Shown here: positions 45,273 to 56,333 of the stretch, in pieces
Layout: every line of letters starts with the position of its first letter
Position numbering within the stretch: position 1 is the first letter of the stretch
Assembly (NCBI RefSeq): GCF_000820125.1
Contig: NZ_CDBY01000065.1
Location: forward strand, 44,860-108,859
Direction: 5' to 3'
Length of the DNA stretch: 64,000 nucleotides
Source of the DNA: Aeromonas simiae
Lineage (GTDB): Bacteria > Pseudomonadota > Gammaproteobacteria > Enterobacterales > Aeromonadaceae
Program-made: the position numbers and the translations under genes
Notes under the pieces: generated by a model
Database searches by the model: none
Seen by the model: only the letters and a program-made list of their open reading frames with translations
Told to the model about the DNA's origin: nothing

Positions 45273-45939
45273 TGACCATCAAGCGTAACCGGCTGCAGTC
45301 CCGTCTGGGCTACAGCTTCAATGACGGCGAGCTGCTGACCCGGGCTCTGACCCACCGCAGCGCGGGCTCCCGTCATAACGAACGTCTGGAGTTTCTGGGC
45401 GATTCCATCCTCAGTCTGGTGATCGCGGAGGAGCTGTTCCACCGCTTCCCCCAAGTCGCAGAAGGGGACATGAGCCGCATGCGTGCCACCCTGGTACGCG
45501 AGAAGACCCTGGCCGAACTGGCCCGTGAATTTGAGCTGGGGGATCACCTGATCCTGGGGCCGGGCGAGCTCAAGAGTGGCGGTTTTCGCCGCGAATCGAT
45601 CCTGGCTGACACCGTTGAGGCGGTGATCGGTGCCGTCTACCTCGACAGCAATATCGACGTGACCCGCACCCTGCTGCTCGGCTGGTACGCCAGCCGTCTC
45701 GAAGCGATCAAGCCGGGGGTCGAGCAAAAAGATCCCAAGACCCGTCTGCAGGAGATCTTGCAGGGCAACCGCAAGTCGCTGCCCACCTACACGGTGATCG
45801 ATGTGAAGGGCGAGGCCCACAATCAGGAGTTCACCGTGCAGTGTGACGTCGAGGGGCTACAGGCGCCCCTGGTCGGCGTCGGCACCAGCCGTCGTAAGGC
45901 CGAACAGGCCGCCGCCCAACAAGCTCTGGAGCAACTGTT

Positions 45940-45943
<4 letters not shown>
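45272..45943 (+). CDS. rnc: Ribonuclease III
   Basis: 223 residues from the ATG at 45272 ([16 protein letters not shown]) overlapping the lepB stop (TGATG). The signature [11 protein letters not shown] lies near residue 38, with [15 protein letters not shown], then a C-terminal double-stranded RNA-binding domain (residues about 150-223). In E. coli rnc is preceded by its own leader, which RNase III cleaves; here there is no leader, so that control cannot work in the same way. Confidence 0.97.
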
Positions 45944-46839
<896 letters not shown>

Positions 46840-46850
46840 TATGCGGGGGG

Positions 46851-47594
46851 ATGCCCTTGCAGCCCCGCCAGCGTGAGGGCGGCGACCAGGTCGCCGCCTT
46901 CGTCATCCATGCCCGCCCCTATCGGGAGACCAGCCAGCTGGTCGAGGTGTTCAGCGCCGAGCTGGGCCGTTTAAGCCTCATCGCCAAAGGCTCCCGTGCC
47001 GCTCGCTCTCCCCTCAAGGGGATGTTACAGCCGTTTGCCCGTCTCTCGCTCAGCTGGCGCGGGAGGGGCGATCTCAAGACCCTCACCCGTGCCGAGCCGC
47101 TCGGGCTGCCACGCCGTCTCACCGGCGATCGCCTGTTCTACGGCCTCTACCTCAACGAGCTGGTCTACTACCTGCTGGAATCCGGCAGTCCCTTTCCCGA
47201 TGTCTTCGAGGCGTACGCCGAGGCGTTGACCCTGCTGGTCGACACCCCGGTGCCCGAGCTGCCCCTGCGCCGCTTCGAGTTTTTGCTGCTGGAGGCGCTC
47301 GGTTATGCGGTCGATTTTGTCACTGCGGCCGATGATGACTCCCCGATCCGCACCGATCTACTGTATGGTTTCGAACGTGAGCTGGGGTTTGTGGCGCGTG
47401 AGCGTACCCCTGATCCTGCGAACCTGTTTCTTGGCGCGCACCTGCATGCGTTCGCCGAACACCGATTCGATAGCCCGGCCATCTTGCAGGCAGCCAAGCG
47501 TTTTAGCCGGCTAGCGCTGCAACCTTATCTGGGGCAGCGTCGCCTCAAGAGCCGGGAACTGTTTCTCAAACGCAAGGTTTCATCCAAGGAGTAG
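46851..47594 (+). CDS. recO: DNA repair protein RecO
   Basis: 247 residues. An N-terminal OB fold (AFVIHARPYRETSQLVEVFS, LIAKGSRAARSPLKGMLQPF) and a helical C-terminal domain with LLLEALGYAVDFVTA. With RecR it loads RecA on SSB-coated DNA. It starts 11 bases after era, as in E. coli. No zinc-finger cysteines. Confidence 0.93.
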   Translation: MPLQPRQREGGDQVAAFVIHARPYRETSQLVEVFSAELGRLSLIAKGSRAARSPLKGMLQPFARLSLSWRGRGDLKTLTRAEPLGLPRRLTGDRLFYGLYLNELVYYLLESGSPFPDVFEAYAEALTLLVDTPVPELPLRRFEFLLLEALGYAVDFVTAADDDSPIRTDLLYGFERELGFVARERTPDPANLFLGAHLHAFAEHRFDSPAILQAAKRFSRLALQPYLGQRRLKSRELFLKRKVSSKE

Positions 47595-47597
47595 CCA

Positions 47598-48335
47598 ATG
47601 AGCGAGATCTATCTGGGGGTCAACATCGACCACATCGCCACCCTGCGTAACGCCCGCGGTACCCAATACCCGGATCCGGTGCAGGCCGCCTTCGTGGCCG
47701 AGCAGGCCGGCGCCGATGGCATCACGGTGCACCTGCGGGAAGATCGTCGCCACATCACCGATCGGGATGTGGAGATCCTGCGCCAGACCATCCAGACCAG
47801 AATGAACCTGGAGATGGCGGTGACCGAGGAGATGGTGGGGATCGCCTGCCGCATCCAACCCCATTTCGCCTGTCTGGTGCCGGAGAAGCGCACTGAGGTG
47901 ACCACAGAGGGTGGGCTGGATGTGGCCGGCCAGCTCGACAAGATCAAGGATGCGGTGGCGCGTCTGGCGGCTGTCGGTACCCAGGTGTCACTCTTTATCG
48001 ATGCCGATCCTGAGCAGATCGACGCCGCCGCCGAGAGCGGTGCCCCCTATATCGAGATCCACACCGGCCGTTACGCCGATGCCACCACCGAGAGCGAGCA
48101 GAATGCCGAGCTCAAGCGCATCGTGGCCGGCGCCGCCTATGCCGCCGGCAAGGGGTTGAAGGTGAACGCCGGTCATGGCCTGCACTATCACAACGTCAAG
48201 CCGATCGCCGCCATCCCCGAGATGAATGAGCTCAACATCGGCCATGCCATCATAGGTCGCGCCGCGTTTGACGGGCTGGCCAAGGCGGTGGCCGACATGC
48301 GGGCCCTGATGCAGGAAGCGCGCGCCGGTCTGTGA
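47598..48335 (+). CDS. pdxJ: Pyridoxine 5'-phosphate synthase PdxJ
   Basis: 245 residues, TIM barrel. [20 protein letters not shown] at residues 5-24, [14 protein letters not shown], and [12 protein letters not shown] are the family signatures. It condenses 1-deoxy-xylulose 5-phosphate with 3-amino-2-oxopropyl phosphate. In E. coli acpS follows; here a terminator does, and acpS is absent from the window. Confidence 0.96.
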   Translation: MSEIYLGVNIDHIATLRNARGTQYPDPVQAAFVAEQAGADGITVHLREDRRHITDRDVEILRQTIQTRMNLEMAVTEEMVGIACRIQPHFACLVPEKRTEVTTEGGLDVAGQLDKIKDAVARLAAVGTQVSLFIDADPEQIDAAAESGAPYIEIHTGRYADATTESEQNAELKRIVAGAAYAAGKGLKVNAGHGLHYHNVKPIAAIPEMNELNIGHAIIGRAAFDGLAKAVADMRALMQEARAGL

Positions 48336-48373
48336 CCCCAGGCTCTCCCACGATCTGGCGGGAGCGGCGCACA

Positions 48374-48404
48374 TAAAAAGAGAGGCCTATGGCCTCTCTT
48401 TTTT
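48374..48404. terminator. Terminator at the end of the rpoE-to-pdxJ gene run
   Basis: AAAAAGAGAGGCC-TAT-GGCCTCTCTTTTTT, a perfect stem with A/T tracts on both sides. Also serves the convergent amidase gene. Confidence 0.94.
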
Positions 48405-48411
48405 GTTGGGA

Positions 48412-49293
48412 TCAGGGTACGTACTGCTCGAGCAGCACATTCAGCCGGGCCCAACTGTCGGCATCGGGCTCCCCGTCGATGCGGGCGGGGCGAAAATGGA
48501 GCTGGAAGGCGCGCAGCACCTGGCGCGAGGGCTCATCCCACTCGCCGCTTTGGGGCACCCCGTAGCCATAGCGAGCGAGCGCCTGCTGCCAGGGGAGGGC
48601 GTCGACGGGGAAGGGCTCCTGGCGGCGTAGGGCGACCCGCGCCTCGTCCGGCCAGGCGCCAACACCGAACTCGGCGTGTAGGCGTTGCCAGGGGAAGCGG
48701 GGGCCCGGATCGACCTTGCGATCGGGGGCCACGTCGCTGTGGCCGAGTACCCGGGTGGGCGGAATGCGGTACTGGGCCACCTTGTCTTGCAGCAGGTGGG
48801 CAACGGCCTGAAATTGGGCCTCGGGATAGGGGGGCCAGCGGCGCTGCTCGAGGGGAAGCGCCGCCTCCTCAGGCGGATAACCCAGATTGACGATCTCGAT
48901 GCCAAGCGAGCTGGCGTTGAGCCCGGCCTGGCTCTGCCAGCGGCTTTTGCCCGCATGCCAGGCGCGCTGGCTATCGGCGACCAGTTGCAAGATGGGGTAG
49001 GGAGAGACGCCATCGGCCGCTGCCGGGACAAGATAGTGAGCGCTGACCTGATAGGCCGGCTCGGTGAGCAGGTGCAGGGAGCGCTCATCATCCTCGTCGG
49101 TGTAGTGCAAGATGATGAACTGAATGCGCTCATCCTGATTGGCGCTCGGGTAACGGCTATCGAGGCGATAGGGGGCGGGCTGACAAGCCCCCAGCAGCAG
49201 GGTGAGCAAGAGGGCATAGCCACACACTGGCCACCCCCGCCCTCTGCTGGCAACCAAGCGTGGAGCTAACCGTGAGCGAGGGCGCCAGCGCAT
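48412..49293 (-). CDS. amiD: AmiD-type N-acetylmuramoyl-L-alanine amidase lipoprotein
   Basis: 293 residues. A long Arg-rich N-terminus precedes the lipobox LLLGAC near residue 36, so the true start may be a later in-frame codon. Amidase_2 fold: IQFIILHYTDEDDERSL, SAHYLVP, GLNASSLGIEIVNLG and LGHSDVAPDRKVDPGP, giving the zinc His pair and Glu. A C-terminal peptidoglycan-binding domain runs from about residue 215. It cleaves the MurNAc-L-Ala bond. Lies 5 bases after yehS. Confidence 0.9.
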   Translation of the reverse strand: MRWRPRSRLAPRLVASRGRGWPVCGYALLLTLLLGACQPAPYRLDSRYPSANQDERIQFIILHYTDEDDERSLHLLTEPAYQVSAHYLVPAAADGVSPYPILQLVADSQRAWHAGKSRWQSQAGLNASSLGIEIVNLGYPPEEAALPLEQRRWPPYPEAQFQAVAHLLQDKVAQYRIPPTRVLGHSDVAPDRKVDPGPRFPWQRLHAEFGVGAWPDEARVALRRQEPFPVDALPWQQALARYGYGVPQSGEWDEPSRQVLRAFQLHFRPARIDGEPDADSWARLNVLLEQYVP

Positions 49294-49298
49294 GGGGA

Positions 49299-49778
49299 TC
49301 AGCCGCGATACTTGGCGGTGAGGCCGATGAGGAAGTTACGCAGGATCTGATCGCCGCAATCTTGGTAGTGCTTGTGCTCCCGGGAGCGGAACAGGGCAGT
49401 GAGCTCTGACTTTGACAGGTTAAAGTCGGCCAGCTTGAGCGTGCCGAGCATCTCCTCTTCCTTGAAGTTAAGGGCGATGCGCAGCTTGCGCAGGATCAGG
49501 TTGTTGTTGATCCGGTTGGGGATCACCTGGGGCGGCGCATCATCGCGCACCCCGCGGCGCACGGCAATCAAGCCGTCGAGGAACTGGCTGAGGGCCGCAT
49601 CCGGGCAGGGGACAAAGCCGGCCTCCTGCTCTTCCCCCTCGGCGGCCTCTTTCATCAGCCAGCCGTGCAGCTGGGCGTGGGTGACGGTCAGGTTGCCCTT
49701 GGCAAACATCTCGACCATCTGGTCGTTGTTGATGCTGAGGGCGTAGCGCAGACGGCGCAAAATATCGTTATTGGTCAA
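49299..49778 (-). CDS. yehS: DUF1456 protein YehS
   Basis: 159 residues with two copies of the DUF1456 repeat: NNDILRRLRYALSINNDQMV and NNNLILRKLRIALNFKEEEM, each followed by a Leu-x-HA/KSELTALF-like segment. The function is unknown. It lies between barA and amiD on the same strand. Confidence 0.92.
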   Translation of the reverse strand: MTNNDILRRLRYALSINNDQMVEMFAKGNLTVTHAQLHGWLMKEAAEGEEQEAGFVPCPDAALSQFLDGLIAVRRGVRDDAPPQVIPNRINNNLILRKLRIALNFKEEEMLGTLKLADFNLSKSELTALFRSREHKHYQDCGDQILRNFLIGLTAKYRG

Positions 49779-49841
49779 GGTTGACTCCTCTGGATAGGGG
49801 GCAACTGTACCATCTGCCGGGATGCGCGTCGAAAAAGCCGG

Positions 49842-52544
49842 TCACCCGAGATAGCGGGGGGCCTCTTGTTGCACCTGGGCCATGGCATCTTGCAGTTCGA
49901 GCAGCTCGGGTTCGAGTTCGCTGGGATCGACGCCATCACGCAGTAACTGCTCGAGCTGGGCCAGCAACCGTTGCAAGGCGGGCACGCCGCAATAGGCGCT
50001 GCCACCGTGCAGCTTGTGTAGCCGTTGCATCAACTCTTCGGGGGCGGCCTCTCCCTCGAGCGCCTGCTCGATGCAGGGGGCGGTGTCGTCGAAACTGGCC
50101 AGCAGCATGGTGAGCATCTCACGGGCCAACTCCTCCTTGCCGGCGGCCTGACGCAGAGCCAGCGACCAGTCGATGAGCTGGCTCTGGGTACGCGGGTGGC
50201 GCTGCTCGGCGAAGGTGGTGATGAGCTGTTCGAGCACGCTCTCGTCGATGGGTTTGGCTAGGTAGTCGTCCATCCCCTGGCGGATGAGGCGCTCTCGCTC
50301 ACCAGGAATGGCATGGGCGGTGACCGCGACGATGGGGGTGTCGAGGTTGCGGGAGTGGCGACGGATCTCCTGGGTGGCGCTGATGCCATCCATGATCGGC
50401 ATCTGAATATCCATGAAGATGATGTCGAACACCTGCTCCTGGGCCAGCTTGACCGCTTCTTTGCCGTTCTGGCAGCGCACCACTTCGCTCACCATCTCCT
50501 CGAGCAGGGCGGCAATCAGTTTCAGGTTGGCGGGGTTGTCATCCACCGCCAGCACGCGGATGTCGTGGTGCGGGTGGGGAGAGGCCAGCAAGGGGGCACC
50601 GGCCTCATCGCGCGTGGTCTCTTCGCTGGTGAGGGCCTGCAACAGCTTGCGGTGGTGGGCCGGCTTGGAGAGGCAGTGGCGGGCGCCATGCTCCAGCATC
50701 AGGTCATGCAGCGCCTGATCGTGGCTGCCGAGCAGTACGATAACGGGATTGTGTTGGGTGAGCGTCTCCAGCTTGAGCAGCACCTGCTCGGTGGGCAGCC
50801 GGCTGCCAGCGCCGATGATGACGGTCTCTCCGGGCTCGGGGGCACTCTCGAGCTGGGCGGGCTCGACGCCCCACTCGCGCAGCTGGGACTCGAGCGCCGA
50901 GCTGGCATAGGGGTCGGGTTCGAGCAGCCACACCTGTTGCCCGGCCAGGCCGGCCAGCGGCAATGGCTCTTCAAAGTGCAGGGGGGATACATCGAGCTCC
51001 AGCACGAAAGAGAAAACCGAGCCTTCACCCGGCAGGGAGACAATCTGGATCTGTCCCCCCATCTGCTGCACCAGCTTCTGGGTGATGACCAGGCCAAGAC
51101 CGGTGCCGCCATAACGGCGCGAGATGGAGGAGTCGGCCTGGTTGAAGGCCTGGAACAGTTGCCGCTGCTGCTCAGAGGAGATGCCGATGCCGGTGTCGGT
51201 AATCTGGGCTTGCAGGCGGACCCGGCCCGTTGGGTGCGATGCCTGTAGTTCGAGACGCACGTCCACGTTGCCGCGTTCGGTGAACTTGATGGCATTGCCG
51301 GCCAGGTTGGTGAGTACCTGCTGTAGCCGCAGCGGGTCACCGGTCAGGTGATCCGGGATGGCGCTGTCAATGCGCAAGGTCAGCTCCAGCCCCTTGTCGT
51401 GGGCGCTGGGGCCGAGCAGGGTCATCACCTCGGCGACGGTATCGCGCAGGCTGAAGGGGATGTTTTCCAGCTGCAACTTACCGGCTTCGAGTTTTGAAAA
51501 ATCGAGGATGTCGTTGATGATGCCGAGCAGGTTGCGGGCCGACTTCTCGATGGTCTGCATGTAGTCGGCCTGGTTGGGCGTCAGGTTGGTCTTGAACAGC
51601 TGGCGGGTAAAGCCGATGACGCCGTTGAGCGGGGTGCGCAGCTCATGGGACATGTTGGCGAGGAACTCGGATTTGACCCGGGCCGCCTCTTGGGCCCGCT
51701 TCTTGGCCATGTCGAGCTCGACGTTCTGGATCTCGATCTGCTCCAGCGTTTCGCGTAAATCCGAGGTGGCCTGATCGATGTTTTGCTGCATCTCCTCATG
51801 GTATTCCGAGAGGGCCTTGGCCATGGCGTTGATGCCGTTTTTCAGCATATCCAACTCGCCGGTGAGCTGACCGCTGACCCGGGTGTCGAGGCGCCCTTCA
51901 CGGATCCGGTGCACCGCCTGCACCATCTCGGTGATGGGCTGGGTCACGCTCTTGACCAGCCGAAAGCCGAACAACACGCTCACGCACAGGCCGAAGACCA
52001 GCATCATGATGGCGAAAAAGGTGTCGCGGTATTGCAGCACCAGGGCGCTGTCGGTCGCCATCTGCATGGCGATGTAACCAATAACGGGGGGCTCGCTGTC
52101 GCTCGGTAGCGGGAAGCCGTCGAGGTTGGTCTCCGCCTGGATCGGCGTGCGCAGAATGATGTCATCCCCCAGCTGTTCAACACTGGTGAGCTCGGGGGTG
52201 GCCTCTCCCTTGGGCAGGCGCAGCAGGGCGAAGTCCCGGTGATAGTTGGAGGTGACGAAGAGCTGGTTGTCTTGGGTGAAGACGGCAATCGACTTGATGA
52301 GCGGCGAGTTCTTGCGATGGGTGAGGCCGATGAGCCGCTTGAGGGATTCCCGGCTGTGCTGAGTCATGCCGTACTCGCTGGCGATGGCGAGCGGCTCAAT
52401 GATATTGATGCCCTGATTGATCAGGTTGTTTTCCAACTGCTGGTAGCGGTGAAACGAGAAATAAGCGGCCATCAAGCCGCCGATCAGTAGGGTCGGTAGT
52501 ATGGTAAATGCCAGTACCCGGGCGCGGAGTCCGTATTTGGTCAT
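49842..52544 (-). CDS. barA: Hybrid sensor histidine kinase BarA (GacS type)
   Basis: 900 residues. Two membrane segments flank a periplasmic sensor (residues about 30-165), then HAMP, a HisKA domain with FLANMSHELRTPLNG near residue 299, HATPase (DTGIGIS, GTGLGLVI), a degenerate receiver-like region (residues about 530-650), a true receiver with FMDIQMPIMDG near residue 710, and a C-terminal HPt with HKLHGGSAYCG near residue 841. It phosphorylates UvrY/GacA and drives Csr small RNAs. Divergent from rlmD, as in E. coli. Confidence 0.95.
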   Translation of the reverse strand: MTKYGLRARVLAFTILPTLLIGGLMAAYFSFHRYQQLENNLINQGINIIEPLAIASEYGMTQHSRESLKRLIGLTHRKNSPLIKSIAVFTQDNQLFVTSNYHRDFALLRLPKGEATPELTSVEQLGDDIILRTPIQAETNLDGFPLPSDSEPPVIGYIAMQMATDSALVLQYRDTFFAIMMLVFGLCVSVLFGFRLVKSVTQPITEMVQAVHRIREGRLDTRVSGQLTGELDMLKNGINAMAKALSEYHEEMQQNIDQATSDLRETLEQIEIQNVELDMAKKRAQEAARVKSEFLANMSHELRTPLNGVIGFTRQLFKTNLTPNQADYMQTIEKSARNLLGIINDILDFSKLEAGKLQLENIPFSLRDTVAEVMTLLGPSAHDKGLELTLRIDSAIPDHLTGDPLRLQQVLTNLAGNAIKFTERGNVDVRLELQASHPTGRVRLQAQITDTGIGISSEQQRQLFQAFNQADSSISRRYGGTGLGLVITQKLVQQMGGQIQIVSLPGEGSVFSFVLELDVSPLHFEEPLPLAGLAGQQVWLLEPDPYASSALESQLREWGVEPAQLESAPEPGETVIIGAGSRLPTEQVLLKLETLTQHNPVIVLLGSHDQALHDLMLEHGARHCLSKPAHHRKLLQALTSEETTRDEAGAPLLASPHPHHDIRVLAVDDNPANLKLIAALLEEMVSEVVRCQNGKEAVKLAQEQVFDIIFMDIQMPIMDGISATQEIRRHSRNLDTPIVAVTAHAIPGERERLIRQGMDDYLAKPIDESVLEQLITTFAEQRHPRTQSQLIDWSLALRQAAGKEELAREMLTMLLASFDDTAPCIEQALEGEAAPEELMQRLHKLHGGSAYCGVPALQRLLAQLEQLLRDGVDPSELEPELLELQDAMAQVQQEAPRYLG

Positions 52545-52621
52545 ACTATGCTTCTTGTGGGAGAATCACCGGCTGCAAATACCCCACATGATGACATAGC
52601 CACCTATAGGCACCAAGTTTT

Positions 52622-53944
52622 ATGGCCCAGTTTTTCACCCCAAAGAAAGTCGCAAAGCAATCCCAACATATTGAATGCACTATAGATAACCTCGATCACC
52701 ATTGCGTGGGGGTGGGCCGCTTCGATGGCAAGGCCATCTTCGTCGAAGGGGCGCTGCCCGGTGAGCGGGTCAAGGTGCGCCTGACCGAGCAGAAAAAACA
52801 GTATGCCCATGGCCAACTGCTCAAGGTGGTTCAGGCCTCCCCCGAGCGGATTGAACCCTTCTGCCCCCACTATCGGGAGTGCGGCGGTTGCAGTACCCAG
52901 CACATGACGCTGGCGCACCAGCATGAGGCAAAGCAGCAAGGGTTGCGCACCCTGATGGTGCGTCTTGGTGGTATCGAAGCCCCGCCCCTTGAGCCGGTGC
53001 TGACTGGTGCCGAGCGTGGCTATCGCCGGGTGTGCCGTCTGGCCTTGCGCTTTGACAAGGGTGAGCGCCGAGCGCGACTCGGTTTTCGTCGCCGTCAGTC
53101 CAGTGAACTGGTCGAGATCGCCGCCTGCCCGGTGCTGGAGGCCTCCCTCTCCGCCCTCATCACGCCGCTGCGCGCCCTGTTCGCTCGCCTCAAGAACCAA
53201 CGTGAGTTGGGCCATGTCGAGCTGTTGCAGGCAGATCAGGGCATGCTGATGCTGCTGCGCCACACCGGCCGCCCCAACGAGCATGACCGCGCCCTGCTGA
53301 CCGAGTTTGCCCAACGCCATGAGCTGGATCTCTATTTGCAAGATGGCAGTGACCGCTTCGAGCCGCTGCATCAGAGCATGACCCCTTCGTATCGCCTTGG
53401 GGAGCTGTCGCTGACCTTTGCCCCTGGGGATTTCATCCAGGTCAATCGCAGTGTCAACGATGCCATGGTGACGCGGGCCCTGGCATGGCTGGATGTTCAG
53501 CCTGGCGACAAGGTTCTCGACTTATTCTGCGGCGTCGGTAATTTCACCCTGCCACTGGCGGCGATGGCCCGCGAGGTGGTCGGGGTGGAAGGGGAGCTCG
53601 CCATGGTGCGCCGTGGCCAGCAAAACGCCGAGCGTAACGGCCTGAACAATGTCCGCTTCTACAAGGCGGATCTGGCGGCCGATATCACGGATCTGCCGTG
53701 GGCACGCGAGGGGTTCGATCGGGTGCTGCTTGACCCGGCTCGTCCCGGCGCGCTGGAGGTGATGCCGCATATTGCGAAACTTGCGCCGCGCCGCGTGGTC
53801 TATGTGTCGTGCAACCCGGTTTCTCTGGCCCGTGACAGCAAGGTGCTGACCCAGGCCGGCTACCGGCTCGCCCGGCTCGGCATGCTGGATATGTTCCCCC
53901 ATACCGGTCATTTGGAGTCGATCGCCCTGTTCGAAAGGGAGTAG
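52622..53944 (+). CDS. rlmD: 23S rRNA (uracil-1939-C5)-methyltransferase RlmD
   Basis: 440 residues. N-terminal TRAM domain (residues about 15-75), then an Fe-S cluster set (CPHYRECGGC and a later Cys in AACPVLE), and a SAM-binding methyltransferase fold with VLDLFCGVGNFTLPL. The catalytic Cys is in VYVSCNPVSLARD near residue 398. No clear ribosome site. Followed by relA, as in E. coli. Confidence 0.96.
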   Translation: MAQFFTPKKVAKQSQHIECTIDNLDHHCVGVGRFDGKAIFVEGALPGERVKVRLTEQKKQYAHGQLLKVVQASPERIEPFCPHYRECGGCSTQHMTLAHQHEAKQQGLRTLMVRLGGIEAPPLEPVLTGAERGYRRVCRLALRFDKGERRARLGFRRRQSSELVEIAACPVLEASLSALITPLRALFARLKNQRELGHVELLQADQGMLMLLRHTGRPNEHDRALLTEFAQRHELDLYLQDGSDRFEPLHQSMTPSYRLGELSLTFAPGDFIQVNRSVNDAMVTRALAWLDVQPGDKVLDLFCGVGNFTLPLAAMAREVVGVEGELAMVRRGQQNAERNGLNNVRFYKADLAADITDLPWAREGFDRVLLDPARPGALEVMPHIAKLAPRRVVYVSCNPVSLARDSKVLTQAGYRLARLGMLDMFPHTGHLESIALFERE

Positions 53945-54065
53945 ACTGGCACTCGGCCGACCCTCTGCCTGCGGCATGCTTTGAACGGGGTCGTGCCACC
54001 CCCTTGTTGAGGGGGACTCTTCACCGGGGGCAAGGCCCCACCCAACCAGAAGAAGGATGAACAAT

Positions 54066-56270
54066 ATGGTCTCGGTGCGCGATATACACCTCAAGGAGAA
54101 CTTCACTCTTGAAGAGTGGCTCTCGTCCCTGAATTTGGGCGAGAGTGAGCGTGAACAGTTGCGCACCCTGTACCAATACTGTCTCGGCTCGGCCGATGAG
54201 GTGGTGGCGCATCGCCTGCTGGTGCGCGGCGTGGAGATGGTGGGCATCCTGCTGATGCTCAGCATGGATATCGGCACCCTCAAGGCGGCCATCCTCTACC
54301 CCTTTGTCGAAGCCGGCTATGTCTCGCTGGAGCAGGTGGAGGCCGATTTTGGCCGCAAGATCGGCAAGCTGGTGGAAGGGGTGCTGGAGATGGAGGCGAT
54401 CCGCTCCTTGCAGACCGCCCAGCGCACCGAGACCTCCCTCGAGCAGGTAGACAACGTGCGGCGCATGCTGCTCGCCATGGTCGAGGATGTGCGTGCCGTG
54501 GTGATCAAGCTGGCCGAGCGGATTGCCTGTCTGCGTGAGGCCAAGCTGGCCGACGAGGAGACCCGGGTGCTGATGGCCCAGGAGATCTCCAACATCTATG
54601 CGCCGCTTGCCAACCGGCTCGGCATCGGCCAGCTCAAGTGGGAGCTGGAGGATCTCGCCTTCCGTTACCTGCATCCGGAAACCTACCGGCAGATCGCCAA
54701 GCAGCTCGACGAGAAGCGGCTCGACCGGGAGCGCTACATCCGCGATTTCGTGCGCGATCTCAAGGCGTCGCTGGCCGAGGCCGGTATCGAGGCCGAGGTG
54801 TATGGCCGCCCGAAACACATCTACAGCATCTGGCGCAAGATGCAGAAAAAGCACCTCGAGTTTACCGAACTGTTCGATGTGCGCGCGGTGCGGGTGGTGA
54901 CCAAGCGGCTGCAGGACTGCTATGCCGCGCTGGGGATAGTGCACACTCACTTTCATCACATCCCACGTGAGTTTGATGACTACGTGGCCAACCCTAAGCC
55001 GAATGGGTATCAGTCGATCCACACCGTAGTGGTCGGCCCCGAGGGCAAGACGGTCGAGATCCAAATCCGTACCGATCAGATGCACCAGGACGCCGAGCTG
55101 GGGGTTGCCGCCCACTGGCGCTACAAGGAGGGGACCAGCGCCGGCAAGGGGGGCTTCGAGGACAAGATCGAGTGGCTGCGCAAGCTGCTCGCCTGGCAGG
55201 AGGACATGTCCGAGAGCGGATCGCTGCTCGAGGATCTACGCAGTCAGGTGTTCGAGGACAGGGTGTACGTCTTCACCCCCAAGGGGGATGTCATCGATCT
55301 GCCGGCCGGGGCCACCCCGCTCGATTTTGCCTATCACATCCACAGCATGATCGGCCACCGCTGCATCGGCGCCAAGATTGACGGGCGCATCGTGCCCTTC
55401 ACCTATGCCTTGCAGACCGGCGATCAGGTTGAGGTGATCACCCAAAAAGAGCCCAACCCGAGCCGTGACTGGATGAACCCCAACTCGGGCTTCCTGCGCT
55501 CGAGCCGGGCCCGTGCCAAGGTCGCCACCTGGTTTAGGAAGCTGGATCGCGATAAAAACATCGCCGCCGGCCGCGAGCTGCTCGACAAGGAGCTGGACAG
55601 GCACAACCTCACCTTCTCCAAGATCGACAAGGTGGCGCTCGAGCGCTTCAATGCCGAGGAGCTCGACGATCTGTTGGCGGGGATCGGCAGTGGCGACGTG
55701 CGCATCAACCAGCTGCTCAACTACTTGGAGTCCCGCTACAACAAGCCGAGTGTCGAGGAGGAGGAGCGCCGCCTGCTGGAAAAACTGGAGCAGAAGGCGA
55801 GCACCCCGTTCCGTCCCAAGCCTAAGGATCACATCGTGGTCGAGGGCGTCGGCAATCTGATGACCCACATCGCCCGCTGCTGCCAGCCCATTCCGGGCGA
55901 CAGCATCGTTGGTTTCATCACCCAGGGGCGCGGCGTCTCCATCCACCGGGATGATTGTGAGCAGCTCAAGGAGCTGTCACGCCGCAACCCGGAGCGGATC
56001 ATCGATGCCATCTGGGGTGAGAACTACTCGGGGGGCTATGGGCTGACCATTCGCATCGAGTCCAACGACCGTTCGGGCCTGCTGCGCGACATCACTACCG
56101 TGCTGGCCAACGAAAAGATCAACGTGATGGGGGTGCGCTCGCGCTCCAACGTCAAGTTGCAAACCGCCCAGATCGACATGGAGCTGGAGATCTACAACAT
56201 CGACGCCTTCAACCGGGCGCTGGCCAAGCTGAGCCAGCTGCCGGACATGATCAGCGTCAAGCGCCTGTAA
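54066..56270 (+). CDS. relA: GTP pyrophosphokinase RelA
   Basis: 734 residues from the ATG at 54066 (MVSVRDIHL) behind AGAAGGA; ATG at 54057 is too close to that site. Degenerate HD hydrolase domain (residues about 40-180), synthetase domain with EVYGRPKHIYSIWRKMQ and NPKPNGYQSIHTVV, then TGS (VYVFTPKGDVIDLPAGATP), the conserved Cys/His RCCQPIPGD, and a C-terminal ACT domain. It makes (p)ppGpp on starved ribosomes. No mazEF between relA and mazG. Confidence 0.97.
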   Translation: MVSVRDIHLKENFTLEEWLSSLNLGESEREQLRTLYQYCLGSADEVVAHRLLVRGVEMVGILLMLSMDIGTLKAAILYPFVEAGYVSLEQVEADFGRKIGKLVEGVLEMEAIRSLQTAQRTETSLEQVDNVRRMLLAMVEDVRAVVIKLAERIACLREAKLADEETRVLMAQEISNIYAPLANRLGIGQLKWELEDLAFRYLHPETYRQIAKQLDEKRLDRERYIRDFVRDLKASLAEAGIEAEVYGRPKHIYSIWRKMQKKHLEFTELFDVRAVRVVTKRLQDCYAALGIVHTHFHHIPREFDDYVANPKPNGYQSIHTVVVGPEGKTVEIQIRTDQMHQDAELGVAAHWRYKEGTSAGKGGFEDKIEWLRKLLAWQEDMSESGSLLEDLRSQVFEDRVYVFTPKGDVIDLPAGATPLDFAYHIHSMIGHRCIGAKIDGRIVPFTYALQTGDQVEVITQKEPNPSRDWMNPNSGFLRSSRARAKVATWFRKLDRDKNIAAGRELLDKELDRHNLTFSKIDKVALERFNAEELDDLLAGIGSGDVRINQLLNYLESRYNKPSVEEEERRLLEKLEQKASTPFRPKPKDHIVVEGVGNLMTHIARCCQPIPGDSIVGFITQGRGVSIHRDDCEQLKELSRRNPERIIDAIWGENYSGGYGLTIRIESNDRSGLLRDITTVLANEKINVMGVRSRSNVKLQTAQIDMELEIYNIDAFNRALAKLSQLPDMISVKRL

Positions 56271-56333
56271 TCTCACCTGGCCGGCCTGTGGGCCGGCTAG
56301 GGTTTTCCCCCTTTCTCATCCCACGAGGACTGC

